A DNA stretch of 64,000 nucleotides. Origin: JBOGTC01 sp050692055 (GTDB lineage: Bacteria > Chloroflexota > Limnocylindria > QHBO01). The stretch is from NCBI GenBank assembly GCA_050692055.1, contig JBOGTC010000072.1, positions 1 to 64,000 on the forward strand. Direction: 5' to 3'. The notes beneath the pieces were generated by a model that saw only the letters and a list, made by a program, of their open reading frames with translations, did not search any database and was not told the origin of the DNA. Shown piece after piece: positions 33,038 through 41,137 of this stretch (its first letter is position 1; each line of letters starts with the position of its first letter). A program made the translations under genes and the position numbers.

Positions 33038-34230
33038 GGCCTGTTCTCCGCTGCGATCGCGTGGCTCAGCTCGGCACGCCTGACCTCGGTCCAGCGGCCG
33101 GCGCGCGCGCTGTCGGCGACGGCGTCGCCGACCAGCATCTCGTCGTGGCCATCAGCGAAGGTCGGATAGGCCGGACAGTCGGCGGGCCGGCCCGCGCCCA
33201 CGTCCGCGTACACCGCGCGGAAGAGCGAGCGGAACGTGTCGGCGAATCCCTCCACGTGGCCAGCGGGAAGCGCCGATGCCGCCTGCCCGGCCCCTCCCAT
33301 GAGCGCGGGATTACGGATCAGGATCTCGTTCGCGCGGTCCCGATGCCCGATCCACAGCTGGTCGGGTTGCTCCGAGTCCCAGGCGGCGGCTGCCGTCGAG
33401 CCGTCGATCTCGTATTGCAGCGAGTTCTTGCGGCCCGGGCTGAGCTGGCTGATGGCGACGCTTCCCCGCGCGCCGTTCTCGAAGCGGAGCAGGATGGTGG
33501 CGATGTCCTCGGTCTGGATCTCGCGCTCGACCGTCTCCGCCGCGCGCTCGGTCGAGAAGGTCTCGACCGGGCCCGATGGCTGGCGACGCACGGGGATGAA
33601 GGTGGCGAGGTCGGCCATCACGCTCACGATGCGCTGGCCACTGATGAAGCCGATGAGATCGAGCCAGTGCGAGCCGATGTCGCCGACGGCGCGCAGCGCG
33701 CCGCCGCGGTCGGGCTCCAGCCGCCAGTTCCAGTCGGTCTCGAGCAGCAGCCAGTCCTGGAAGTAGCGGCCGGTGACGAGCCGAACGTCGCCGAGCGCGG
33801 CGTCGCCCACCAGCTCATGCAGGTGCTGGTTGAGCGGATAGAACCGGATGTTGAAGTTCACGGCATTGACGCGACCGCTCTCCGCCGCAAGGCGCACGAG
33901 CTCGGCGGATTCGATCGACGTCATGGCCAGCGGCTTCTCGCAGACCACGTGACGCCCGGCGGCGAGGATCTCGCGCACCTGCGCGTGGTGGACATGGTTT
34001 GGGGAGGTGACGTGCACGATCTCGACGCGCTCGTCGGCGAGCAGGTCGGCAAGGCTGGCGTAGGCCCGTGGGATGCCGAGCTGCTCGGCACGCACCGCCG
34101 CGCGCTCGGGCGTGGAGCCCAGCAACCCATGGATCTGGACGCCCAGCCTGCGCAGCGCCTCGATGTGGACCGTCCCGATGAAGCCGCTGCCGATCACCGC
34201 GGCGCCGATCTCGTTCGGGCGCTCAGGCAT
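33034..34230 (-). CDS. Gfo/Idh/MocA-family sugar dehydrogenase 1
   Basis: The 398-residue protein has an N-terminal Rossmann domain (GSGFIGTVHIEALRRLG) and the family's catalytic EKPLAM motif (Lys), followed by the C-terminal beta-sheet domain with DIGSHWLDLIGFI carrying the catalytic Asp/His pair. NAD(P)-dependent oxidation of a sugar or inositol ring hydroxyl is expected. It is the first gene of the long minus-strand operon (34230 to 24196) and lies opposite the ROK repressor across a 132-base promoter region. Confidence 0.9.
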   Translation of the reverse strand: MPERPNEIGAAVIGSGFIGTVHIEALRRLGVQIHGLLGSTPERAAVRAEQLGIPRAYASLADLLADERVEIVHVTSPNHVHHAQVREILAAGRHVVCEKPLAMTSIESAELVRLAAESGRVNAVNFNIRFYPLNQHLHELVGDAALGDVRLVTGRYFQDWLLLETDWNWRLEPDRGGALRAVGDIGSHWLDLIGFISGQRIVSVMADLATFIPVRRQPSGPVETFSTERAAETVEREIQTEDIATILLRFENGARGSVAISQLSPGRKNSLQYEIDGSTAAAAWDSEQPDQLWIGHRDRANEILIRNPALMGGAGQAASALPAGHVEGFADTFRSLFRAVYADVGAGRPADCPAYPTFADGHDEMLVGDAVADSARAGRWTEVRRAELSHAIAAENRP

Positions 34231-34327
34231 CTAGATGACTAGACTTTTGCGGCATCGTGAACGGGGGAAGGCGGCCCGGAATTGCACCATCTGATCGTAC
34301 TTTGGCCTGTCAATGGCAAAAGCCCGT

Positions 34328-34346
34328 CCTCCCTGGATGAGGGAGG
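34328..34346. promoter_or_regulatory. Inverted repeat CCTCCCT-N5-AGGGAGG upstream of the ROK repressor
   Basis: A perfect 7-bp inverted repeat ends two bases before the -10 hexamer TATGAT, so it occupies the -35 to -10 spacer. In the 132-base divergent region this is the best candidate operator. TGTCAA at 34308-34313 (TTGACA on the minus strand) may be the -35 of the operon promoter, though no good -10 follows it. Confidence 0.5.
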
Positions 34347-34348
34347 GC

Positions 34349-34354
34349 TATGAT
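34349..34354 (+). promoter_or_regulatory. -10 hexamer TATGAT of the ROK repressor gene, leaderless
   Basis: TATGAT ends eight bases before ATG 34363. GGAGG at 34342-34346 is too far upstream to act as ribosome-binding site and would lie before the transcription start. Confidence 0.6.
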
Positions 34355-34362
34355 CGGCTCGG

Positions 34363-35619
34363 ATGAACTCGATACGCCCTGATTCGCAGCGACCCGAGTC
34401 TCGATCCGAGGAAGCTCTCGAGGCGCTGGTATCGGTCCTGGACGAGATTCGGTACGCGCGCTCGCGGTCCCGCGCGGAGCTCGTGGCGCGGACCGGGCTG
34501 AGCCGCGGCATCGTGGCCCAGCGGGTCAGCGAGCTGATGGACCTTGGCCTCGTCGTGGAGGGCGAGTTCGGACCGAGCACGGGTGGCAGGCCGCCGCGCC
34601 AGATCACCTTCCGCGCCGACGCGGGCCACGTCCTCGTCGCCGACCTGGGCGCGACGAGCATCGACGTGGCGGTGACCGACCTCGAGGGACGCATCCTGGG
34701 CCATCGCGACGAGCCGGCGGACATCGCCCAGGGGCCGGAACGATGCCTGCAGCGCGTGGAGGAGCTCTTTGAGCAGCTGACCTCGGCCACGCGCGACCTC
34801 CCCGGGCGGCTGTGGGGCGTGGGCATCGGCGTGCCCGGCCCGGTCGAGTTCCGCAGCGGACGCCCGGTGTCTCCGCCGATCATGCCCGGCTGGGACGGCT
34901 ACCCCGTCCGCGAGCGGTTCGCGACCCGCTACGGCGCGCCGGTCTGGGTCGACAACGACGTCAACGTGCTCGCCCTCGGGGAGTGGCGATCCGGCATCGC
35001 CGCAGGCCACGACAACGTGGTGGTCGTCAAGATTGGCACCGGAATCGGAGCCGGCATCATCTCCAACGGGCGCATCCACCGCGGGGCGCAGGGCAGCGCC
35101 GGCGACGTCGGACACATCCAGGTGGTGGACGACGCCTCGGTCGTCTGCCGCTGCGGAAACGTGGGATGCCTGGAGGCGCTCGCCGGGGGCGGCGCCCTCG
35201 CTCGCAGCGGTGAGGCGGCGGCCGTCGACGGTCGCAGCCCACGCCTGCGTGGGGCGCTGGATCAGCACGGGCACGTGACCGCCGAGGACGTCGCGCGAGC
35301 TGCATCGTTCGGAGACCCGGTGGCGGTTGGCCTGCTGCAGGCGGCGGGCCGGCGCGTGGGCCTCATGCTGGCCAGCGTCGTGAACTTCTTCAACCCGTCG
35401 CTGGTGGTGGTGGGCGGCGGGGTGGCGCAGAGCGGCGATCAGCTGCTCGCCTCGATCCGCGAGACCGTCTATCGGCGCTCGCTGCCGCTGGCGACCCGTG
35501 AGCTCGTGATCCAGCGGTCCTCGCTCGGCGGCCTGGCCGGCGTCATCGGCGCATCGTCGATGGTCGTCGAGCAGCTCTTCTCGCGCGACGCCATCGACCT
35601 CCTCGTCAACGGGAGCTGA
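34363..35619 (+). CDS. ROK-family transcriptional repressor (NagC/XylR type)
   Basis: The 418-residue protein joins an N-terminal winged helix (about 20-75: SRAELVARTGLSRGIVAQRVSEL) to a ROK sugar-sensing domain. The latter keeps DLGATSIDVAV, GIGVPGPVEF, DNDVNVLALGEW, the GHIQ His and the zinc site CRCGNVGCLEAL, so it can bind a sugar. It is divergent from the sugar operon and probably represses it and itself. The message seems leaderless. With the GntR protein at 24921, the locus has two regulators. Confidence 0.9.
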   Translation: MNSIRPDSQRPESRSEEALEALVSVLDEIRYARSRSRAELVARTGLSRGIVAQRVSELMDLGLVVEGEFGPSTGGRPPRQITFRADAGHVLVADLGATSIDVAVTDLEGRILGHRDEPADIAQGPERCLQRVEELFEQLTSATRDLPGRLWGVGIGVPGPVEFRSGRPVSPPIMPGWDGYPVRERFATRYGAPVWVDNDVNVLALGEWRSGIAAGHDNVVVVKIGTGIGAGIISNGRIHRGAQGSAGDVGHIQVVDDASVVCRCGNVGCLEALAGGGALARSGEAAAVDGRSPRLRGALDQHGHVTAEDVARAASFGDPVAVGLLQAAGRRVGLMLASVVNFFNPSLVVVGGGVAQSGDQLLASIRETVYRRSLPLATRELVIQRSSLGGLAGVIGASSMVVEQLFSRDAIDLLVNGS

Positions 35620-35649
35620 GCGGGGCGGACAAGACGTGAAGCCGGAACG

Positions 35650-36852
35650 TCACGTGCCCGCGGTGACGAGGTCGATGAAGTCGCCGGTCTTGGCGTCCTT
35701 GAGGATCAGCTTCTGACGACCATCCGGCAGGAGCTCGCGCTTGATCACGACCTTGCCGTCATGCATCTCCGGCTGGCTGCCGATCCGGGGCGTGGTGCCG
35801 CCGCGCCATTCGAACAGCTCGACCGGCTCCCAGGCTCGGCTCTTGGCCGATCGATAGCAGGCGTCCATGACGGCGTTCACCACGTAGCCGTCGTACAGCG
35901 TCTCGCGAGGCGCGCGACCGGTGTCGATGGCGTCGAACATGTCGGTGAACATGTCCACGTAGCCGAGCTCGCTCACCTCGTCGCCGACGGGGAAGAGCCA
36001 GCCGGCGCTCGTCTCGGCCTTCTCGGCCACGTAGCCGCCGCTGCCGCCGGTGGTGAACATCTCGAAGCCGGTGCGCAGGAAGTGGTTGAGCCAGATGGTG
36101 CCGTGCGTCCCCGCCACCTCGTCGCGCAGGTCCATGCCGCCGCGGAAGGTCCACGACACCTCGAACTGGCCCATGGCGCCCGACTCGAACCGGATCAGCG
36201 CGATGGCGTTGTCCTCGTCGTCGATGGGATGGACCAGCGTGTCGGTGTGGCACATGACCTCGATCGGCCGGTTGCCCTTGCCCACGAAGCTGCGGATGAT
36301 CTCGATGCAGTGACAGCCCAGGTCCACGATGGCCCCGCCGCCGGTCAGGCGCCCGTCCCAGAACCAGGCCGAGTGCGGGCCGGGATGCGTCTCTCGCGAG
36401 CGCACCCAGGTCACGTCGCCGAGCGCGCCCGCCTCGACCGAGCTGAGCGCCTTGAGCGTCTTGGGCGTGTAGCACAGGTCCTCCAGGTAGCCGCCGAAGA
36501 CGCCTGCACGCTCGACGGTCTCGAGGATCCGCCGCGCCTCCTCGGCGTTCCGCCCCAGCGGCTTCGTGCACAGGACGGCCTTGCCGGCGGCTGCCACGGC
36601 GGTGACCGCCTCCTCGTGCAGGTAATTTGGCAGGCCGACCACCACGACATCGGTCTCCGGGTGGCGCACGGCCGCCTCGAGATCGGTCGTGTGCTCGGGG
36701 ATCGCCCAGCGCTCGCTGAAGGCCCGGCCGCGCTCGTCCGTCCGCGAGTACACGATGCGAACCCGGTCGCGGCCGCGTTGACCGTGCAGGGTCATCGTGT
36801 AGAAGTCGCCGATCAGGCCGGTTCCCAGCATCGTGATCGAGTGGGCGCCCAT
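35650..36852 (-). CDS. Gfo/Idh/MocA-family sugar dehydrogenase 2
   Basis: The 400-residue protein has the Rossmann motif MLGTGLIGDFY, VGLPNYLHEEAV and the catalytic-lysine motif TKPLGRN (in place of EKP), then GGAIVDLGCHCIEIIRSFVG with the Asp/His. C-terminally it has an extra strand-rich tail (KVVIKRELLPDGRQKLILKD) not seen in dehydrogenase 1. ATG 36852 is chosen over ATG 36915 because a TAGAAT promoter at 36893-36888 would otherwise be inside the gene. It converges with the ROK gene and is probably part of the same catabolic set. Confidence 0.88.
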   Translation of the reverse strand: MGAHSITMLGTGLIGDFYTMTLHGQRGRDRVRIVYSRTDERGRAFSERWAIPEHTTDLEAAVRHPETDVVVVGLPNYLHEEAVTAVAAAGKAVLCTKPLGRNAEEARRILETVERAGVFGGYLEDLCYTPKTLKALSSVEAGALGDVTWVRSRETHPGPHSAWFWDGRLTGGGAIVDLGCHCIEIIRSFVGKGNRPIEVMCHTDTLVHPIDDEDNAIALIRFESGAMGQFEVSWTFRGGMDLRDEVAGTHGTIWLNHFLRTGFEMFTTGGSGGYVAEKAETSAGWLFPVGDEVSELGYVDMFTDMFDAIDTGRAPRETLYDGYVVNAVMDACYRSAKSRAWEPVELFEWRGGTTPRIGSQPEMHDGKVVIKRELLPDGRQKLILKDAKTGDFIDLVTAGT

Positions 36853-36887
36853 CGCTCCAGAGTCCTCCGAGTGGTGCGGGTGGCTCG

Positions 36888-36893
36888 ATTCTA
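36888..36893 (-). promoter_or_regulatory. -10 hexamer TAGAAT of sugar dehydrogenase 2
   Basis: TAGAAT on the minus strand predicts a leader of about 28 bases containing GGAGGA before ATG 36852. It contrasts with the leaderless promoters elsewhere and shows both modes coexist. Confidence 0.5.
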
Positions 36894-37117
36894 GTCCCGA
36901 CCCGCCGACGACCATCCGCCGTCGGGATCATCGTCATCCTCTGGCTCGTCGGCGCGCTGTAGGCTCCGACCGGCCGGTCAACCGCGTCATGCGAAGCCGG
37001 GCCCTGCGGGGCCGGTTTCTCGCGTTCCCGGAAGCGGCGCGAGCGGCCCGCGGTGGTATCCTTCTTGCCCTGTCAGACGGGCACAGGACCCACACAGACG
37101 AGAGGGATGCAACGCCC

Positions 37118-37426
37118 ATGTTCAGCCGCGTACGGATCGCGATTCGCTTCTTCTTCGTTGGGCTCGCGGTCGGCGTGCTCCTGGCTCCGCGAAGCGGGCA
37201 GGAGACGCGGCGCCTGGTGCGCGAACGGGCGGATCGGCTGCTCAACGACGTTCTCGACGCCGCAACGCTGGGCACCTACGAGTCCGGCGCAGCCGCCGCG
37301 GACGAGATCGAGGAAGGGACCGATGCCGAGGTGCGACCACGACGCTCCACGCGCAGCCGAAGCGGCAACGGCCGGTCGTCATCGCGCGGCACGCGCGCGA
37401 CGAGCGCCACCACCGCGCAGGGCTAG
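37118..37426 (+). CDS. YtxH-like small membrane protein, 102 aa
   Basis: The protein has one N-terminal helix (IAIRFFFVGLAVGVLLAPRSGQETR); the GxLLAPxSGxETR stretch is the hallmark of YtxH/DUF883-like stress proteins. A helical stretch and a basic Ser/Arg/Thr-rich tail (RPRRSTRSRSGNGRSSSRG) follow. The tail looks disordered and could contact nucleic acid or peptidoglycan. A TATCCT hexamer at 37057-37062 is a possible -10. ATG 37118 has AGAGG about twelve bases upstream. A terminator hairpin follows the gene. Confidence 0.7.
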   Translation: MFSRVRIAIRFFFVGLAVGVLLAPRSGQETRRLVRERADRLLNDVLDAATLGTYESGAAAADEIEEGTDAEVRPRRSTRSRSGNGRSSSRGTRATSATTAQG

Positions 37427-37442
37427 GCGGCGGTTGGACCCT

Positions 37443-37467
37443 GAGACCGGCCCGAGCGGCCGGTCTC
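37443..37467 (+). terminator. Rho-independent-type hairpin
   Basis: GAGACCGGCC (37443-37452), loop CGAGC, GGCCGGTCTC (37458-37467), a perfect 10-bp stem followed by GTTGTTCG, a weak T-tract. It lies 16 bases after the YtxH-like stop and 20 bases before the Pcm start. Confidence 0.7.
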
Positions 37468-37487
37468 GTTGTTGTTCGAGGTAACGA

Positions 37488-38210
37488 GTGCGTTGGCGCC
37501 ATTTCCGCCCGCGCCGCCGCCGGAGCCCCGATGACGCCGGCTCCGGCACCGCGGATCCCCAGTCGCGAGCGCGCTCGCGCATGGTCGCCGAGCAGCTCGA
37601 GGCGCGTGGCCTCCGCGATCCGGAGCTCATCCGTGCGTTCACTGCGGTTCCGCGCCACCTCTTCGTCACCAGCGACGATCCCTACGGCGATCATGCCCTG
37701 CCGGTTGGCTCCGGGCAGACGATCTCGCAGCCGTACGTGGTGGCGGCGATGACCCTGGCGGCGCGCCCGCCGGAGGGATGGCGCCAGCGCCCGAGGGTGC
37801 TGGAGATCGGCACCGGGAGCGGCTACCAGGCGGCGATCCTGGCCGAGCTGGGGGCCGATGTCACGAGCATCGAGCGGCATCCGGAGCTGGCGGCCGAGGC
37901 CGCAGGGCGCCTGACGGCGGCCGGATACGGGCCGGAACGGGTGCGCGTCGTGACGGGCGACGGGACGCAGGGCTGGCCGCCGGGCGCGCCGTATCGGTCC
38001 GTGCTGGTCACCGCGGCCGGTCCATCGGTCCCGCAGCCATTGCTGGCGCAGCTCGATCTCGAGGACGGCCGGCTGGTGATGCCGGTGGGGTCGCGCGAGC
38101 ACCAGATGCTGACCCTGGTCGTGCGTCACGGGAGCGAGCTCGAGAGCCGCGAGCTGGATCCGGTGGTGTTCGTGCCGCTCATCGGCGAGTACGGCTTCAA
38201 CGCGGATTGA
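37488..38210 (+). CDS. pcm: Protein-L-isoaspartate O-methyltransferase
   Basis: The 240-residue protein matches PIMT: HLFVTSDDPYGDHALPVGSGQTISQPYVV covers the substrate-binding region, LEIGTGSGYQAAIL is the SAM motif, and GDGTQGWPPGAPYRSVLVTAA carries post-I to motif II. It methylates isoaspartyl residues in damaged proteins for repair. GTG 37488 has GAGG six bases upstream; it adds a basic N-terminal extension of about 30 residues before MVAEQLEARG, and ATG 37581 remains possible. No strong promoter is seen apart from the region containing the terminator. Confidence 0.9.
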   Translation: MRWRHFRPRRRRSPDDAGSGTADPQSRARSRMVAEQLEARGLRDPELIRAFTAVPRHLFVTSDDPYGDHALPVGSGQTISQPYVVAAMTLAARPPEGWRQRPRVLEIGTGSGYQAAILAELGADVTSIERHPELAAEAAGRLTAAGYGPERVRVVTGDGTQGWPPGAPYRSVLVTAAGPSVPQPLLAQLDLEDGRLVMPVGSREHQMLTLVVRHGSELESRELDPVVFVPLIGEYGFNAD

Positions 38211-38281
38211 GCAAGGGGATGGTGGGGCTGGCACGCCGTGTGCACCGCGAGTCGGAGTCCGAGCTCAGAGGTGAGGAACCC

Positions 38282-38812
38282 ATGACCCACGACGATCGCA
38301 GGCGCGACACGGTCGACCGCGATGACACGCTCGACCGCGATGACACGCGCGTCGTCGAGCGCGAGACGTACGTGGAGCGCGAACGGCCGGTCGAGCCGGC
38401 GGGGTCATATGCAACGGCCCCTGCCCAGCAGCCGGCAGGCAGCCAGGTCAACGTCAATGCCGCCGATCGCGGCCGTGGCGGGTACGTCGAAACCGCCCCG
38501 GGGCCGCTTTACTGGGTGCGGCGCATCCTGTCGCTGCTGTTCGGCATCCTGTTCGCGCTGCTGGCGATCCGCATCGTGCTTCTGCTGCTCGCCGCCAACC
38601 AGACGAACGCAATCGTGGACTTCGTCTACGGCATCACCGAGCCGTTCGTGGCCCCGTTCCGCGGCATCTTCAGCATCGACGTGGTGTCGCCCGGCGGCAA
38701 CAACGCGCTGGACGTTGCTGCCGTGGTGGCACTCATCGGCTGGTTGCTGATCTACCTGCTGATCATGGCCATCTTGCGCCTCGGTGATCGCGACCGGGTG
38801 GCCTATACCTGA
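38282..38812 (+). CDS. YggT-family membrane protein
   Basis: The 176-residue protein starts with about 75 polar residues full of Asp/Arg (two repeats of DRDDT), then a YggT domain: a helix LSLLFGILFALLAIRIVLLLLAA, the short conserved EPFVAPFRGIF loop and a second helix VVALIGWLLIYLLIMAIL. YggT proteins are linked to cell-shape and osmotic-stress functions, biochemically undefined. GAGGTGAGG lies a few bases before ATG 38282. It follows pcm after 71 bases. Confidence 0.85.
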   Translation: MTHDDRRRDTVDRDDTLDRDDTRVVERETYVERERPVEPAGSYATAPAQQPAGSQVNVNAADRGRGGYVETAPGPLYWVRRILSLLFGILFALLAIRIVLLLLAANQTNAIVDFVYGITEPFVAPFRGIFSIDVVSPGGNNALDVAAVVALIGWLLIYLLIMAILRLGDRDRVAYT

Positions 38813-38854
38813 CCGGCGCCGTCCCAGCGATTCAATAGACGGACCGATGCGGGG

Positions 38855-38874
38855 GCGCCCTCCCCCCAGGGCGC
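38855..38874 (+). terminator. Hairpin after the YggT gene
   Basis: GCGCCCT (38855-38861), loop of six C, AGGGCGC (38868-38874), with GC-rich flanks that could extend the stem with a bulge, followed by CATTTCTGTCTTC. A modest terminator. Confidence 0.45.
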
Positions 38875-39046
38875 GCCCGTCATTTCTGTCTTCATGCCTC
38901 AGCCGTACTTGCAGCCACGGCACGTAAGTGCAAAGCAGGCCATGACTCGGGGTCGGTTCTTGCCGCCGCGGCATGGATCGATCAAGAAGAGGGCGATTCG
39001 GCGCCTAACTTCGTCGTTACGTGCCGCCATGGCAAGTTCCGACGTG

Positions 39047-39082
39047 GTGCGCGTCGTGCGCGTCGTGCGCGTCGTGCGCGTC
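39047..39082. repeat. 9-bp tandem repeat GTGCGCGTC x4
   Basis: Four perfect copies, with a partial fifth (GTG) before ACCTCC. It lies nine bases beyond the 3' end of the GT4 gene at 39091, in the 278-base gap after the YggT gene. No gene is seen in the gap. Slippage-prone; no function assigned. Confidence 0.85.
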
Positions 39083-39090
39083 GTGACCTC

Positions 39091-40404
39091 CTAGACCGGC
39101 GGCAGCTCGAGGGATGCCCGACCGCGAGGGCGTGGTGAGGGCCGCACGGGCAGGGCGGCGTCGCCGGGCGGCGACGAGCGGACGCGGGCCAGGACGCCGG
39201 CGCGCGTGAGCTCCTCGTCGTAGACGACCTCGATGCGTCGCACCTGGGCGTCGATGCTGAAGCGCTCGGCCACGGTCCCATACCCCGCCTCGCCGAGGCG
39301 AACACGCAGCTCGGGGTTCGCGAGGAGCGTGGCGAGGGCGCGAGCCAGTGCGGCGGCATCGCCCGGCGGGACGAGCAGACCGTCCACGCCGTCGGTGATG
39401 ACCTCCGGGATGCCGCCCACCGCGGATGCGACGACGGGGCGGCGCCGGGCCATGGCCTCGAGGATCGAGATGCCCTGGGCCTCGCGCAGCGAAGGCAGGA
39501 CGGCGACTGTCAGGTCGGCGGTCAGGGCGCTGATGTCGTCGCGCCGGCCGGTGAAGACGATTCGGTCGCTGGCGGCCGGAGGCAGAGCCCGAACCTGGGC
39601 GCGCAGCGCATCGGCCTGGGAGCCTTCGCCGACGATGGCCAGCCAGGCATCTGGCGCGGACCGCAGGACCGATGGAAAGGCCTCCACCAGGAACCGATGC
39701 CCCTTCTCCGGCTCGAGCCGGGCGACCACCCCCACCAGCGGAGCGTCGCAGGGGATCGCGTACTCGTCGCGCATCGAGCAGGGCGGGGCCGGGCTGGCGA
39801 AGCGAGAGAGGTCGACGCCGTTGGGGATGACCGCGAACCGGCCGCCCTCGCGGCCCTCGGCGCGCACCTTGGCCGCGATCGCCTCCGAGGGCACGATCAG
39901 CCGATCCATGTGCGGCGTCAGGCGCGCCAGCAGCGCGATGTCATCGGCCGATCGGACGCGCGAGGAGTGGACGGTGGCCGCGATCACCGGCGTCCCGGCC
40001 GCGATGGCGGCCCGCGTGCCGATCACCTCGGCGCGGTGCATGTGGGCGTGGACGAGGTCGATCTCGTGGTGACGCAGGTAGGCGGCCAGCTCTCGGACGG
40101 CGGCCTCGTCATCGGCCTTGGTGATGACGTCGACCTCGATGCCGAGCCGATGCAGGCGGGAAACAGCGCTGCCGGAGCTCAGGGAGAGGGCGCGGACCTC
40201 GTACCGGGAACGGTCGAGGCGCAGCAGGAGGCCGGAGTAGCTCTCCTGGGCACCACCGCTGCCCCCTGTCGCAAGCAGCTGCAGGATGCGCGGGCGGGGA
40301 TGGCTCCTGGACCGATGGATCCGCCGATGGCGCAGGTACGGCGCGCCGCCGATGGCAGCCTCGTGTTCGGGCGCGGGACGACGGCGCCTGCGGGTGGGAG
40401 TCAC
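39091..40404 (-). CDS. GT4-family glycosyltransferase
   Basis: A 437-residue GT-B enzyme. A basic N-terminal stretch of about 38 residues precedes RILQLLATGGSGGAQESYSGLLL, the acceptor-side first strand. The C-terminal domain has VIPNGVDLSRF, VVARLEPEKGHRFLVEAF and EAQGISILEAMARRRPVVASAVGGIPE (EX7E motif). It transfers an activated sugar to a lipid or glycan in the cytoplasm. The start is GTG 40404, six bases after TAGCAT. It lies at the edge of the polysaccharide locus. Confidence 0.87.
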   Translation of the reverse strand: MTPTRRRRRPAPEHEAAIGGAPYLRHRRIHRSRSHPRPRILQLLATGGSGGAQESYSGLLLRLDRSRYEVRALSLSSGSAVSRLHRLGIEVDVITKADDEAAVRELAAYLRHHEIDLVHAHMHRAEVIGTRAAIAAGTPVIAATVHSSRVRSADDIALLARLTPHMDRLIVPSEAIAAKVRAEGREGGRFAVIPNGVDLSRFASPAPPCSMRDEYAIPCDAPLVGVVARLEPEKGHRFLVEAFPSVLRSAPDAWLAIVGEGSQADALRAQVRALPPAASDRIVFTGRRDDISALTADLTVAVLPSLREAQGISILEAMARRRPVVASAVGGIPEVITDGVDGLLVPPGDAAALARALATLLANPELRVRLGEAGYGTVAERFSIDAQVRRIEVVYDEELTRAGVLARVRSSPPGDAALPVRPSPRPRGRASLELPPV

Positions 40405-40410
40405 CCACCG

Positions 40411-40439
40411 ATGCTAGGTCCGGGCGCTCTGTTCGTCAA
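40411..40439 (-). promoter_or_regulatory. Promoter TTGACG-N17-TAGCAT, leaderless
   Basis: Minus strand: TTGACG at 40439-40434, 17-base spacer, TAGCAT at 40416-40411, then six bases to GTG 40404. A leaderless GTG start with both promoter elements in place. Confidence 0.7.
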
Positions 40440-40455
40440 AGCGCCTCGCGGCGGA

Positions 40456-40767
40456 TCAGCCGGCGAGGATCAGCAGGCTGAGCGTGTTGGCGGTGAAGCC
40501 CAAGAGGCCGAAGCTGGTAGCCGCGGCGGAGCCCCACATGAGGAGGCGCGGGAAGCGCGTGGCGGTCGCCACGAGCAGGGCCAGGGTGATCAGGATCACG
40601 GCGCCCTTGGCCAGCAGGACGCCGTCGAGGCCCGCCCAGCGGTACAACCCACCGGCGATGCCGTTGCTCTCGATGCCGATGCCGTGCAGGCCGACTCCCA
40701 ACGTGAACGTTGCGGCATCGGCGAGCTGGGCGAGGACGAGAGCCAGAAGTACCAGTCGCGTGCCCAT
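40456..40767 (-). CDS. Small multi-pass membrane protein, 103 aa
   Basis: Three hydrophobic helices (VLLALVLAQLADAATFTLGVGL, GVLLAKGAVILITLALLVAT and AATSFGLLGFTANTLSLLIL) with an exposed loop HGIGIESNGIAGGLYRWAG. The layout resembles DUF5658-type proteins, but I cannot be sure. ATG 40767 is taken; ATG 40800, giving MVHSPLV, is also possible. Its transcription direction is shared with the GT4 gene at 40404, 51 bases away. The stretch 40768-40978 upstream has no gene. Confidence 0.55.
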   Translation of the reverse strand: MGTRLVLLALVLAQLADAATFTLGVGLHGIGIESNGIAGGLYRWAGLDGVLLAKGAVILITLALLVATATRFPRLLMWGSAAATSFGLLGFTANTLSLLILAG

Positions 40768-40978
40768 GACCAAAGGACTATGCACCATCCCGGCCAGCAG
40801 CCGGCCGGGTTCTCCGCCGAATGCGGTGCCGTGCGCCATTACCCGTTGCGCGTGCGCACCTGGGTAGAAGCGTGCCGCCGTCGGTCCGGTCGGGGCATGG
40901 GCCGGTCGGGGGATGTTGCATGCGCCCGGTCGCGCCGACACTGCGCGCGTTCGATCCCCAGCACAGAGGTGCGGACTC

Positions 40979-41137
40979 ATGGAGCAGCTCATCGTCATCT
41001 TCCTGCTCTTCTTCACGGCACTGGCCGCGGGTTGGTTCTATCTGCAGCGTGCCAAGCAGCGCGAGCCCCAGCAGACGGACGCGGCAGCCGCCGCGGAGAG
41101 CGACGGCCCAACCTCATCGGATCCGTCGGCCTCCTGA
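40979..41137 (+). CDS. Small single-helix membrane protein, 52 aa
   Basis: A short protein with an N-terminal helix (LIVIFLLFFTALAAGWFYL) and a polar tail rich in Ala, Glu, Ser and Asp. AGAGGTG lies about eight bases before ATG 40979. Its stop directly abuts the next gene (TGA then TTG), suggesting shared translation. No family is recognised. Confidence 0.55.
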   Translation: MEQLIVIFLLFFTALAAGWFYLQRAKQREPQQTDAAAAAESDGPTSSDPSAS

